A stretch of 64,000 bases of DNA from Corynebacterium variabile (GTDB lineage Bacteria; Actinomycetota; Actinomycetes; Mycobacteriales; Mycobacteriaceae): positions 274,265-338,264 of the forward strand of contig NZ_BJNT01000004.1 of NCBI RefSeq assembly GCF_006539825.1, given 5' to 3'. Shown here one piece after another: positions 1 through 10,737 of this stretch (positions are counted from its first letter, which is position 1; each line of letters begins with the position of its first letter). The position numbers and the translations under genes are program-made. Below the pieces are notes generated by a model that did not search any database, had not been told where the DNA came from, and saw nothing but the letters and a program-made list of their open reading frames with translations.

Positions 1-2083
1 CGATGACATCGTCGACGATCTGCTGTGTGGTCAGCCCGTTGAGGTCGTAGCCCCGGGTACCGGTCTGGTCGAAGACCTCGAGGCGCAGGTAGTCCTCCTG
101 TGACTGGGCGCGGCGTCCTCCGAAGGACGGGACCGGGGTGGTGACCGGGGCGACCATGTACTGGAAACCGCGGTGGTGCTCCAGCGGCACGAGCAGCGTC
201 CAGGTGGGAAGGGACGTCGCGGCGTCCTCCCCGCAGGTCAGCGTCGCGTCATAACCCAGCCGGGTGAACTCGGTGTGGACCTCGTCGAGGGCCGGCGCGA
301 CCGTGTCGGCGGTGAAGGACCGGATCTCGTCGGCGTCCGGGTAATGACGCAGGCCGGCGAGTCGCTGCCGCCAGGTGCGCTCCTGACTGGAGCCCCGCTG
401 CACCTGGACAACACCGTCCATCTGCACCCGCTCCATCCGCAGGGCCTTCGAGAAAGACATCATCACCAGGTACGCGATGACCGTCACCGGCAGTGCGAAG
501 ATCAGCGTGGCGTGCTCCATCGTGGAGACGCCGCCGGCGATGAGCATCGCCACCGTCAGCACCGCGGTGACCAGCGCCCAGAAGATCCGCAGCCACTTCG
601 GGCCGTCCTGCGCCGGATCCGGGATGGACGCCGAGAACGTACTCATCACCATCGCACCCGAGTTGGCGCTGGTCAGGTAGAACAGCAGCCCGGAGAGCGT
701 GGCCAGGCCGATGATGAACGTCGCGCCGGGGAACATCTCCAGCAGTGAGTACCAGCCCTGCTCAGGGGACTCCATGGCCTCCTCAGCGAAGGAGGTGTTG
801 CCGTGGAGGACCTCGTAGAGGGCGGAGTTTCCGAAGGTGGTGACGATGAGGAAGTCACAGATCACCGGCACGGTGATGGCGGCGATGATGAACTCTCGCA
901 GCGTCCTCCCGCGGGAGATCCGGGCGAGGAAGACGCCGACGAACGGGCCCCACGCGAGCCAGAACGCCCAGAAGAACAGGGTCCAGCCGCCCATCCAGTC
1001 CGCGCCGTCGGGCTCGTAGCCCATGGTCTCCATCGTGCGTTCCGGCAGGGTGTTGATGAACCTGCCGACATTGGCGACCATTGTGTTGAGCAGGAAGGAC
1101 GTCTTCCCGGTGACGATGATGTAGAGGATCATCGCGCCGGCGACCCACAGGTTCATCTCGGAGATGATGCGGATGCCCTTGTCCACGCCCGAGGTGCAGG
1201 CCGCGACGGTGATGATCACGGCGACGCCGACCAGAGCGACCTGCAGGCCCAGCCCGTCCGGCAGGCCGAAGAGCTTCGAGAATCCCACCGACAGGAGCAC
1301 CACGCCGATGCCCATGGACGTGGCCACGCCCATGACCGTGCCGACGAGGGTGACGATGTCGATGGTGTGGCCGGTCTTCCCCTTTACACGCCTGCCGAGC
1401 AGCGGGTACAGGGCGGCGCGGATGGACAGTGGCATTCCCCAGCGGAACGCGAAGTAGCCCATCGCCGCGCCGAGCAGGGAGTACATCGCCCAGCCGCTGA
1501 TGCCGTAGTGGAACATGGTCCAGACCACGGCGTCGCGGGTGGCTTCCGCAGATTCAGGGTCGGCGTTCGCCGGGGTCATGTACTGGGTTACCGGGCCGGT
1601 GACCGAGTAGAAGAGCATGTCGATGCCCACACCGGCGGCGAAGAGCATCGAGACCCAGGTGAACAGACTGTAGGAGGGGCGTGAGTGGTCGGGCCCCAGG
1701 CGGACCCTGCCGGTACGTGACAGTGCGACCCACAGCACGAAACCGATGACGATGGCGACGGTGAGCACGTAGTACCAGCCGAAACCTGAGGCGATGGCGT
1801 CGACGACGGACGCCATGACGCTGTCGGCGTTGTCCGGGGCGATGATGGCCCACAGAGAGAACGCGAGGATCACTGCCGCGCTGACGGTCAGGACGACCCA
1901 GTTGACCTTGTGGTCGGTGTGGCCGGCGTTGTCCGTGAACGCGCCGGCGCCGCGGGACAGTTCCTCGGGGGACGCCGGTGGGCGGTTGTCCCGTTGCCGT
2001 TGCTCCCGCGTACTGCGTGGAGTGCCGCCCAGTGCGGTCCGGTCGACTGGCTCAGTGATGTCGGAGCTCTCGTGGTCGCTCAC
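1..2083 (-). CDS. betT: BCCT-family choline transporter, BetT-like (3' end outside window)
   Basis: Secondary transporter for choline or a related quaternary amine in the cytoplasmic membrane, used for osmoprotection. The translation shows the BCCT core: many membrane segments from about residue 55, a GMPLSIRAALYPLLG stretch, TSGVDKGIRI, the Trp-rich WTLFFWAFWLAWGPFVG segment, and GNSALYEVLHG. These resemble E. coli BetT more than BetP. A long C-terminal cytosolic domain (about 150 residues in the window, ending near GLTTQQIVDDVI) also matches BetT architecture. 694 codons are present and the stop lies beyond the left edge. I chose the GTG at 2083 (MSDHESSDIT) because GGGAGA lies just upstream; an ATG at 2087 is out of frame and soon hits a stop. 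Substrate is inferred from family resemblance only. Confidence 0.9.
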   Translation of the reverse strand, partial: MSDHESSDITEPVDRTALGGTPRSTREQRQRDNRPPASPEELSRGAGAFTDNAGHTDHKVNWVVLTVSAAVILAFSLWAIIAPDNADSVMASVVDAIASGFGWYYVLTVAIVIGFVLWVALSRTGRVRLGPDHSRPSYSLFTWVSMLFAAGVGIDMLFYSVTGPVTQYMTPANADPESAEATRDAVVWTMFHYGISGWAMYSLLGAAMGYFAFRWGMPLSIRAALYPLLGRRVKGKTGHTIDIVTLVGTVMGVATSMGIGVVLLSVGFSKLFGLPDGLGLQVALVGVAVIITVAACTSGVDKGIRIISEMNLWVAGAMILYIIVTGKTSFLLNTMVANVGRFINTLPERTMETMGYEPDGADWMGGWTLFFWAFWLAWGPFVGVFLARISRGRTLREFIIAAITVPVICDFLIVTTFGNSALYEVLHGNTSFAEEAMESPEQGWYSLLEMFPGATFIIGLATLSGLLFYLTSANSGAMVMSTFSASIPDPAQDGPKWLRIFWALVTAVLTVAMLIAGGVSTMEHATLIFALPVTVIAYLVMMSFSKALRMERVQMDGVVQVQRGSSQERTWRQRLAGLRHYPDADEIRSFTADTVAPALDEVHTEFTRLGYDATLTCGEDAATSLPTWTLLVPLEHHRGFQYMVAPVTTPVPSFGGRRAQSQEDYLRLEVFDQTGTRGYDLNGLTTQQIVDDVI

Positions 2084-2409
2084 TCATTCTCCCTGTGTAG
2101 TTGTCCATTCCGTCATGTGGTTCACCTCTTGTGAACCCTCCCACCGTAGAAAAACATTGTGCAGTTATCAATTTGCTCTTCGGTTTCCGGAGGGTGGAGA
2201 CGAGGGTGTGGACGTCGCCTCCGGTAGTCGTGCCGGTCCTGCCAGTGAACCGGCAGGGGATGTGGCGGGGAGTCACGGGAATCCGCACGGCCGGTGGCAG
2301 ACGTGTGTCCGATACTCGGTGGCGTCCGGCGTTGACGGTGAAGTCCCGCGTCGCCCGGAACCCGGCAGACCACACACGACCGACATCTTGAAAGGGGACC
2401 GCTACTCCC

Positions 2410-2571
2410 ATGACCCGTCATCTCCGCGAACGATTCAGTCTTCCCTCCCGCCCCGTCGCCACCACCGTGACAGACACCGTCCCGGTACCAGAGCCGGTGA
2501 GCAGGAGCTCCTTTGTCTCGGAGACGGCGGGCACCGGCCGGTGGCGTGTCGTGCGGCGTCCTGCTTCGTAG
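2410..2571 (+). CDS. Possible small protein of 53 residues
   Basis: An ATG ORF that fills part of the 670-base gap between the divergent betT start and the end of gatD. It begins MTRHLRERFSLPSRP and ends WRVVRRPAS. An AAAGGGG ribosome-binding-like sequence lies about 11 bases before the ATG. The product is basic and Pro/Val/Thr-rich, without a membrane segment. I do not recognise it. The rest of the gap, 2084-2409, holds an AT-rich stretch near 2150-2180 that probably contains the betT promoter, and no convincing gene. The ORF could be chance in GC-rich DNA. Confidence 0.35.
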   Translation: MTRHLRERFSLPSRPVATTVTDTVPVPEPVSRSSFVSETAGTGRWRVVRRPAS

Positions 2572-2615
2572 GACGCGTAGAGACCTCGTCCCCGTCTCGT
2601 CCCCCTACATAACTG

Positions 2616-2660
2616 TGACGGATCCGCCCCGCTGAGACACTCAGCGGGCCGGATCCGTCA
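2616..2660 (-). terminator. Strong inverted repeat after gatD, likely terminator
   Basis: The arms TGACGGATCCG-C-CCCGCTGAG and CTCAGCGGG-CCGGATCCGTCA pair around a 3-base loop. The hairpin lies about 95 bases past the gatD stop on the transcribed strand. There is no clear U-tract, so factor-independent termination is an inference from stem length and position. It could also end transcription of the small ORF at 2410-2571. Confidence 0.6.
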
Positions 2661-2753
2661 TGATCGTGTACACAGCGGGCACTGTCGACGACGCCCTCGG
2701 CGCAGGCGACCGAAGCGGGCGGCCGGGGCCGACGACCGGGGTGGGGAAGGAAC

Positions 2754-3554
2754 CTACGCCCGCATCCGCTCCGCCCGCAGCGTGGCGACCTCACCGACCA
2801 GCTGCTCGGCGAAGACCCCGGTCATCGGCGGCAGGTCAGCGAGAGCGACACCCGTCGCCTTGGCCAGCAGCAGGTCCGCCAGCTGCGGGTTGCGGGCCAG
2901 CACCGGGCCGTGCATGTACGTGGCGATGACGGAGCCCTGCACCGCCCCCTCGTGGTAGACCTCGACCTTCGCGGTCTCCGGGGTGAGTCCGGCGGTCAGC
3001 GCACCGTGGGCGTCCGTGTTGCCGGTGCCGTGGGTGACATGACCCAGCGGCCGCGCGTCCGGACCGAGGATCGTCGCACCCTGGTGGTTCGCGAACCCGG
3101 TGAGTGGCTCGGTGAGCTCCTCCATCCCCGCGGCGCGCATACCCTGCTTCGCCGGCACCGACTTCAGTTCACCGATCATGCGTGTCTGCAGCGACGAGGT
3201 TGTCGCGTCGATCAGTCCCAGCCCGTCGACCATCCGGTCGGAGGCCCGGAAACTCCGGCCGAAGACCTGCAGACCGGCACAGATCGCCAGGACAGGGCGT
3301 CCCGCGTTCACGGCGCGGGTCATGCCGCCGTCGGCGATGAGGTGCTCGGCTGCGAGGATCTGGGCGACGTCCTCACCGCCACCGACGGTGTAGACGTCGA
3401 GGCCCTCGGGCACGGCGTCCCCGAGCGTGATGCGGTGGATCTCGGCGTCGATGCCGCGCATCCGGGCCCGCTGCCGCAGGACCAGGGCGTTACCGTCGTC
3501 GCCGTAGGTGCCGAGTACGTCCGGCAGGACCAGTCCGATAGTCAGCTCAGCCAT
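2754..3554 (-). CDS. gatD: GatD, glutamine amidotransferase subunit of lipid II isoglutaminyl synthase
   Basis: Supplies ammonia from glutamine to MurT, which amidates the alpha-carboxyl of D-Glu in the lipid II stem peptide, needed for efficient cross-linking. The 266-residue protein has a CobB/CobQ-like class I amidotransferase fold: an N-terminal LVLPDVLGTYGDDGNALVL, a nucleophile region LAICAGLQVFG (Cys at about residue 94) and a C-terminal ATYMHGP with the catalytic His. The start overlaps the murT 3' end by 8 bases, so the two subunits are translated as a coupled pair. Length and order match murT-gatD operons of Gram-positive bacteria. Confidence 0.95.
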   Translation of the reverse strand: MAELTIGLVLPDVLGTYGDDGNALVLRQRARMRGIDAEIHRITLGDAVPEGLDVYTVGGGEDVAQILAAEHLIADGGMTRAVNAGRPVLAICAGLQVFGRSFRASDRMVDGLGLIDATTSSLQTRMIGELKSVPAKQGMRAAGMEELTEPLTGFANHQGATILGPDARPLGHVTHGTGNTDAHGALTAGLTPETAKVEVYHEGAVQGSVIATYMHGPVLARNPQLADLLLAKATGVALADLPPMTGVFAEQLVGEVATLRAERMRA

Positions 3555-4821
3555 TCTGCTGCTCCTTCTTCGCGGTGTTCTGCAGGGCCTTGTTCAGGTC
3601 ACGGAAGGCGGTGTAGTTCGCGAGCACCTCGACCCGGCCGGTCGGGCAGGCACGCAGGGCGTTCAGCATGTCCGGCACCGTGTCATGCTCCACCCCGGCG
3701 TATCCGAGACGCACCGCCAGGTCGGCGGAGCGCTCACCGGAGGAGACGACCTTCATCCCCTCGAAGTTCTCGAAGACCACGTCCCACAGCCAGGACAGGT
3801 CCTGACCGTCGGCGACCTGACCGTTGACCGAGATGACCAGACCGTCGGCGGTGCGGTCCACCATCGACAGGGCCTCCTGCCAACCGGCCGGGTTCTTCGC
3901 CAGCAGCAGGTGCACCTCGCGTCCCTCGAAGTTCACGGTGGCGTAGCGTCCGGCGACGTTGTCGACCCGCTCGGCGGCGGCGACGGCGTCCTGCTCGGGG
4001 ACGCCGAGGGCCACGGCAGCGGTGACGGCCTGCGCCGCGTTACCGCGGTTCGCGTTGCCCGGCAGGGTGAGGTTCAGGTCGCGGTCACCCTCCGGGGTGT
4101 GCAAGCCGGACGGGTCGACCGTCACGGTCGGGGTGGGACGCCGGAACTCGGACCCGTCGGCCAGCGGCTTCACCGCGAACCAGTCGGGGGATCCGTCGGC
4201 CTTCTCGGTGCGCACGATCGCGCCACCGGTGCGCGGGCAGCTCGTCGAGTCGCCCGTGAAACCGACACCGGCGGAGACCCACACCACGTTCGGGCAGTCC
4301 CAGGCGACCGAGGTGACCTGCACGTCGTCGCAGTTCGCGACCACGGTGAGATCGGGGTTCGCACTGACGTACTCGCGCAGGACCCGTTCGATCTTGTTGA
4401 TCTCGCCGACGCGGTCGAGCTGGTCACGGGACAGGTTCAGCAGCACGAGGACATCGCAGTTCAGCTTCGTGGCGATGTGCGGGACGTGCAGCTCATCGAC
4501 CTCGAGGACGATGCGCTGGGCGTCGCGGCCGGCGAGGAGAGCGGAGATGACGCCGGCGTCCATGTTGTCGCCGCCGTCGTTGGTGCACACGGTGCCGATG
4601 CCGCGGACGGCCTCGGCGAGCATCCGGGTGGTCGTGGACTTGCCGTTCGTGCCGGTGACGATCGCGCAGGGACGCCCCTGCCCGAGCTGTTCCATCAGCT
4701 TCGGGTCGATGAAGTCGGCGACGAGACCGCCGATCATGCCGCCGTTGCCACGGCCGGCCTTGCGGGACGCCCAGGTCGCCAGGTCGGCGGCGCGGACGGC
4801 GAGTGAGGTGCGCAGACCCAT
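3547..4821 (-). CDS. murT: MurT, Mur ligase subunit of lipid II isoglutaminyl synthase
   Basis: ATP-dependent amidase subunit that activates the D-Glu carboxylate of lipid II and receives ammonia from GatD; cytoplasmic face of the membrane. The 424-residue protein has the Mur ligase P-loop GTNGKSTTT at about residues 57-65, the central domain with LLNLSRDQLDRVGEI, and a C-terminal DUF1727 domain (SVNGQVADGQDLSWLWDVVFE). The zinc-ribbon insert is atypical: only isolated Cys residues (VANCDD, WDCPN, TSCPR) are seen and no CxxC pairs. A reasonable AAGG ribosome site precedes the ATG at 4821. It is upstream of and overlaps gatD. Confidence 0.95.
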   Translation of the reverse strand: MGLRTSLAVRAADLATWASRKAGRGNGGMIGGLVADFIDPKLMEQLGQGRPCAIVTGTNGKSTTTRMLAEAVRGIGTVCTNDGGDNMDAGVISALLAGRDAQRIVLEVDELHVPHIATKLNCDVLVLLNLSRDQLDRVGEINKIERVLREYVSANPDLTVVANCDDVQVTSVAWDCPNVVWVSAGVGFTGDSTSCPRTGGAIVRTEKADGSPDWFAVKPLADGSEFRRPTPTVTVDPSGLHTPEGDRDLNLTLPGNANRGNAAQAVTAAVALGVPEQDAVAAAERVDNVAGRYATVNFEGREVHLLLAKNPAGWQEALSMVDRTADGLVISVNGQVADGQDLSWLWDVVFENFEGMKVVSSGERSADLAVRLGYAGVEHDTVPDMLNALRACPTGRVEVLANYTAFRDLNKALQNTAKKEQQNG

Positions 4822-4834
4822 CAGATCACCTTAT

Positions 4835-6727
4835 CTACTTGGACTGGTTGGACTGGTTGGACTGGTTGGACTGGTTCTGTCGGCGGTTCGCCCCGGAACG
4901 ACGGCGACGCCGTGCGCCGGACCGGTTCGATCCGGACCCGGAGTTCCCGCCGGAACCCTGCTTCGCCTGGCCCTGCTTCTGCTGGCCCTGCTTCTGCTGT
5001 CCGCCGGAGTTGCCGGAGGACCGACGCCGGTTGCGGTTGCGGTTCCGGTTCCCCGAGGAACCGGTGGACCCGGAGCCGGAGGACGAGGAGGATGCACCGT
5101 TCCCACCGTCAGTGCCGCCGTCCTCGCCATGCTGCTGCGGCTGGCGGATCGGGGTCCGGCGGTTCGACTGTGGTGATCCCTGGCGTCCGCCCTGTTTCGC
5201 GTCCTGCTTCGCGCCCTGGCGTCCACCCTGCTTCTTGCGCGGGCGCCCCTGCCCACCGCGCTGCGGGGCGGGGATGCGGGGTGTGGCCGGACGCGTCTCC
5301 GGTTCCCCGGTGGACGCCGTCCCGGTCTCCACGTCCTCGAGGGCGTCGAAGAACCCGGTGTCGGTGAACAGGGGGATGTTCTTGCGGTGCGCGTGCATCG
5401 CCTTGCCTCGCAGCTCATGGTTGGCGTTGCACACCACGAGGCTGGAGGTCCGGTTCAGCTTCTCGCTGTAGACCAGTCCGGCGCGCAGACCCGCGGAGAT
5501 GATCTCGTCCGGGTCGGTTGCGACATCGGGGCTGACCACGAACTCCATGCCCTCGGTCAGCCGTCCGTCGTCGCCGGGGACTCCGGGGTTGGCGAAAGGA
5601 CGGGGGGTCGTGGTGGCGTCCACCCGGATGGTGGAGCGCTGCAGACCGAACCGGTCGGCGGTGAGGTCGGCGGGCAGCGCGGACTGGATGATGCCGCGTC
5701 CCGCATCCGCCAGGTCCTCCTGCACCAGGTGCAGCGGGAGGAGGATGCGCGCATCGGCGAGGAGCAGTTCATCGGCACCGGTGGCGGTGCGTGCCTCGGA
5801 GGCGACGGCCCCGAGGTCGGGGAGGGTGTCGGCGGCCAGTTCCAGGCCCTCGGCGTCGCGGTAGTGGGCGGCGATGCTGCGCAGCCGCGGGTCGATGACC
5901 GGCACCGACTGGCGGCGGGCGGTGGTCATCGTGTCGACGATGCGCTCGGGGACCGGCACGGCGATCTTGCGGGGACGCCGCGTGTTGCGTCGACGGCCGC
6001 GGTTGCCGCCCTGCGGCGCCGAACGGTTGGCGGCCCGCTGGGCACGACGGTATTCCTGGATGATGAAACCCCAGGTCATGGTGGTGTCGTGGCAGATGAC
6101 GGTGCGGCCGTCGAGCAGGCTGAACAGGAGCGGGGCGACGGTCGCGAAACCCGGGGCCTGGCCGAGGTCGGCCTCGGTGTAGCCGTGGAGGTGCCACGGG
6201 CCGGGGTCCTCGCCGGGGTTGATCTGCTGGACGACGCCCGTGAGCTCGGTCGGGTCGGCATCGGCGGCTGTGCTGGTGCCACCGGTGAGATCGCTGCCGT
6301 CGCTGCAGGCCGGGCGGTTGCCGGTGAAGCTGACGGGGTGGCCCTCGGCGTCGTAGAGCACGGCGGCGACGGCGACCAGACGTGAGGTCGTGGGGTGGAT
6401 GCCCGATGCCGCGACGGTGAGTGCGACGAAGGGCGCGGTCTCGGCGTCGGGGATCTCCCCGTGGAAGGTCTTCGGGACGCGGGTCGGCCTGGTGGCGGCC
6501 ACGGCGGTGGAGTCCGTGCCTGCGTCAGGGGAGTCTGCGGGAGGGGCGGCGTCCTGCGTGCTCCTGGTGGCGCGTCGCATGTCCGGTGACGGCGGCGCGG
6601 CGCGGCGGTGCACTTGGCGGCGACGCCGACGCCGGGAGCGTCCGCCGGTCGGGGCACCGGTCGCCCCGGAATCCCCGGTGGTCCCGGAAGTCCCGGCGCT
6701 GTCGTTGTCCGGGCCCGTGGAAGTCAT
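4835..6727 (-). CDS. DnaQ-like/BRCT protein with degenerate exonuclease domain
   Basis: A protein of 630 residues with a Ser/Gly/Arg-rich N-terminus (1-90), a DnaQ-type 3'-5' exonuclease-like domain (about 97-350), a BRCT-like domain (about 390-465, from EGMEFVVSPDV), and a very low-complexity Gly/Ser/Asn/Arg tail ending in NQS repeats. Genes at this place in corynebacteria are often called DNA polymerase III epsilon. Here the first motif reads FVALTVAASG where active enzymes have an Asp-x-Glu, and the second reads HDTTMTWGF without the usual Asp, so catalysis is doubtful. I chose the ATG at 6727 (MTSTGPDNDS); an in-frame extension to 6937 is possible but poorer. The nine-base repeat TTGGACTGG at 4842-4877 encodes the C-terminal NQS units. 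Confidence 0.8.
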   Translation of the reverse strand: MTSTGPDNDSAGTSGTTGDSGATGAPTGGRSRRRRRRQVHRRAAPPSPDMRRATRSTQDAAPPADSPDAGTDSTAVAATRPTRVPKTFHGEIPDAETAPFVALTVAASGIHPTTSRLVAVAAVLYDAEGHPVSFTGNRPACSDGSDLTGGTSTAADADPTELTGVVQQINPGEDPGPWHLHGYTEADLGQAPGFATVAPLLFSLLDGRTVICHDTTMTWGFIIQEYRRAQRAANRSAPQGGNRGRRRNTRRPRKIAVPVPERIVDTMTTARRQSVPVIDPRLRSIAAHYRDAEGLELAADTLPDLGAVASEARTATGADELLLADARILLPLHLVQEDLADAGRGIIQSALPADLTADRFGLQRSTIRVDATTTPRPFANPGVPGDDGRLTEGMEFVVSPDVATDPDEIISAGLRAGLVYSEKLNRTSSLVVCNANHELRGKAMHAHRKNIPLFTDTGFFDALEDVETGTASTGEPETRPATPRIPAPQRGGQGRPRKKQGGRQGAKQDAKQGGRQGSPQSNRRTPIRQPQQHGEDGGTDGGNGASSSSSGSGSTGSSGNRNRNRNRRRSSGNSGGQQKQGQQKQGQAKQGSGGNSGSGSNRSGARRRRRSGANRRQNQSNQSNQSNQSK

Positions 6728-6786
6728 GGAGCCATCGTACCGTCCGGTCTCGTCCTTCGGCGAAGTACCGCGGCCGTACGCCGAAA

Positions 6787-8235
6787 CTAGGTGCCCGTGG
6801 TCAGCCGGGTCGTGGACAGGGCGGTGTCCAGCTCCGCCCCGGTCATTGTCCCGGCCGTGCGGACGATGTCGACCACCGTGCGCCCGGAGCGCTGGGACTC
6901 CCAGGCGACCGTGGTCGCCTGCTGGTACCCGATCCACGGGGACAGGGCCGTGGCCAGGGACGCGGAGGACCAGACGTCCTCCCGCAGCTTCGCCACACGG
7001 GTCGCGTCACAGGTGATCCCGTCGACGCACCGCAGCCGGAGGGTGTCCAGTACCCGGGTGAAATGGTCGAGCCCCTGGAAGAGCACATGGGCGATCACCG
7101 GCTCAAAGGCGTTGAGCTGCAGCTGGCCGTTGTCCGCGGCCATGGATACGGTCATGTCGAAGCCGACGATCTCGAAGGCGACCTGGTTGACGGTCTCGGG
7201 GATCACCGGGTTGACCTTCCCGGGCATGATCGAGGATCCGGCCTGTACCGCGGGCAGGACGATGTCGCCGATCCCGGACCGGGGGCCACTGGAAAGCAGT
7301 CGCAGGTCATGGCAGACCTTGGAGGTGTGCAGGGCGGCCCGTTTCAGAGCTGCGGACAGGTCGACGAATGCCCCGACGTCTGCGGTTGCCGCCACGAGGT
7401 CAGGGGCCCGGCGCAGGTCCAGTCCGGTGAGGTCGTTGAGTTCGGCGATCATCTCGGCGGTGTACCCGGCCGGGGCGTTGAGTCCGGTTCCGATGGCCGT
7501 GCCGCCGATGTTCAGCTCCCGTAACCCGTCCGCGGCGTGGTCCAGTGCCCTCGCATCCTCCTCCGCCATGGCGGCGAAGGCCGCGAACTCGCGTCCGAGG
7601 GTCATGGGGACGGCGTCCTGCAGCTGGGTGCGGCCCAGTTTGAGGACGTCGTGGACCTCCACCGCCCTGGCCCGCCAGGACCTCGCGAGGGCTCGCAGTG
7701 CCGTGACGGTGTGTGAGGTGTGCTCGAGCAGGGCGATCTTCAGTGCCGAAGGGTAGACGTCATTGGTGGACTGGGAACAGTTCACGTCATTGTGCGGGTC
7801 GACGACGTCGTACCGGCCCTTGTCCATCCCGAGGTGTTCCAGCGCGAGGTTGGCGATGACCTCGTTGGCGTTCATGTTCGTCGAGGTACCGGCACCGCCC
7901 TGGATCATGCTTAACGGGAACAGTGTGGACATCCGGTCGTCGAGGCGTCCGGAGCGGATCCTCCGGCAGGCGGCGATGATCGAGGTCTGGGCGGTGGCGT
8001 CGATGAGTGCGTGCCGGGCGTTGACGACCGCAGCGGCCTCCTTGAGGACGGCGAGTGCCTTGACCAGCGCGGGGACGCTGCCGACAGTGGTGTCTGTCAA
8101 GGGGAAGTTTGCCAGGGCGCGGGCGGTGTGGGCGCCGTAGTAGAGGTCGGTGGGGATCTCGACAGGTCCGAGCAGGTCGGACTCCGTGCGGGTGGCGTGT
8201 GTCGTGTCCGGTGCCGAGGTTGTGGTGGTGTCCAT
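6787..8235 (-). CDS. aspA: Aspartate ammonia-lyase (aspartase)
   Basis: Cytoplasmic enzyme that reversibly deaminates L-aspartate to fumarate and ammonia. The 482-residue protein aligns along its length with E. coli AspA: EIPTDLYYGAHTARA near the N-terminus, QGGAGTSTNMNANEV, NDVNCSQSTNDVYP, LKLGRTQLQDAVPMTLG, and the superfamily signature GSSIMPGKVNP. I chose the ATG at 8235 (MDTTTTSAP) because AAGGAC lies about 8 bases upstream; the longer reading frame to 8499 has no aspartase sequence. It appears monocistronic. A set of repeated motifs lies 160-230 bases upstream and may control it. Fumarase is the nearest alternative, but the aspartase-type sequences favour AspA. Confidence 0.93.
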   Translation of the reverse strand: MDTTTTSAPDTTHATRTESDLLGPVEIPTDLYYGAHTARALANFPLTDTTVGSVPALVKALAVLKEAAAVVNARHALIDATAQTSIIAACRRIRSGRLDDRMSTLFPLSMIQGGAGTSTNMNANEVIANLALEHLGMDKGRYDVVDPHNDVNCSQSTNDVYPSALKIALLEHTSHTVTALRALARSWRARAVEVHDVLKLGRTQLQDAVPMTLGREFAAFAAMAEEDARALDHAADGLRELNIGGTAIGTGLNAPAGYTAEMIAELNDLTGLDLRRAPDLVAATADVGAFVDLSAALKRAALHTSKVCHDLRLLSSGPRSGIGDIVLPAVQAGSSIMPGKVNPVIPETVNQVAFEIVGFDMTVSMAADNGQLQLNAFEPVIAHVLFQGLDHFTRVLDTLRLRCVDGITCDATRVAKLREDVWSSASLATALSPWIGYQQATTVAWESQRSGRTVVDIVRTAGTMTGAELDTALSTTRLTTGT

Positions 8236-8392
8236 GGCGGGGTCCTTACCTGGATGGGTGTTGATGTTCACTGTCATGACGTTGCAATGAAGGAAAGTAA
8301 ACTCCCTGTGGGCAGACCTCGCCACCGCTGCGGCGTCATTTAACACACCGGCAGCATTCGGGTGGAGATCAGGGGCAGTTCCACGTGCCCTC

Positions 8393-8466
8393 GCGCCATC
8401 CGGTTGAATGTGGCGCCATCCGGTTGTGACGATCTCATCGGAAAACCGACACAACCGGATGGCGCT
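8393..8466. promoter_or_regulatory. Three copies of a GCGCCATCCGGTTG motif upstream of aspA
   Basis: Two direct copies (8393-8406 and 8412-8428, the second extended to GGCGCCATCCGGTTGTG) are followed by an inverted copy CACAACCGGATGGCGCT at 8450-8466. The second and third copies form a 16-base inverted repeat around a 21-base spacer. The cluster sits in the gap between leuA and aspA, outside any gene. It could be a multi-site operator for aspA or a hairpin in the aspA leader RNA. The regulator is unknown. Confidence 0.5.
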
Positions 8467-8554
8467 GGACCTGACCCGATGGCGGTGAGGCGACGGCACG
8501 GTGCAGGTGAGTCCCAGCAGGGAGGTGCCTCAGCCAGGCATGACAACAGGCACG

Positions 8555-8595
8555 ACAAAAAGGGATGCACGGTCCCTGGTGGGACCGTGCATCCC
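8555..8595 (-). terminator. Intrinsic terminator of leuA
   Basis: A perfect 15-bp stem (GGGATGCACGGTCCC with its complement) around a 4-base loop, followed on the leuA-sense strand by a TTTTT run. It sits 25 bases past the leuA stop codon. Confidence 0.9.
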
Positions 8596-8619
8596 TGTGC
8601 ACTGCGAAAGCGCTGCGAC

Positions 8620-10570
<1,951 letters not shown>

Positions 10571-10627
10571 TTATGCCCTGACCCCGCCGCGGCTAAGAAG
10601 GAGAAGCTGACCGCGGAACGTGTTCAC
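10571..10627 (-). CDS. leuL: Leucine leader peptide (attenuation)
   Basis: An 18-codon ORF reading MNTFRGQLLLLSRGGVRA then TAA. Four Leu codons in a row (CTT CTC CTT CTT) are the hallmark of amino-acid attenuator peptides. It lies 104 bases upstream of leuA and directly precedes a stable hairpin. The GTG start lies 7 bases past a TACACT -10 box, so the mRNA probably begins at or next to the start codon and is leaderless. The peptide is expected to have no role beyond sensing charged tRNA-Leu. Too short for routine gene callers. Confidence 0.8.
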   Translation of the reverse strand: MNTFRGQLLLLSRGGVRA

Positions 10628-10634
10628 GTCGGCA

Positions 10635-10663
10635 AGTGTAACCGACAGTCGTCAGGAAGTGTG
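10635..10663 (-). promoter_or_regulatory. Putative leuL-leuA promoter
   Basis: A TACACT -10 hexamer at 10640-10635 on the minus strand lies 7 bases before the leuL GTG. A poorly conserved -35 region (ACACTT at 10663-10658) gives a spacing near 17. Weak -35 boxes are usual in corynebacteria. Confidence 0.55.
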
Positions 10664-10737
10664 ACCCGGCCCATAGTCCCCACCGCATCCGGGGGGAACG
10701 CGGACGCGGTGCCACACCCCCGCTAACGTCGTGGGCG

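Noticed and set aside
2220..2400. Riboswitch (cobalamin, ydaO or SAM-IV type) upstream of the 2410 ORF
   Set aside because: GGGAATCCG-like pieces are present, but the conserved core elements and their order do not fit any class I could recall.
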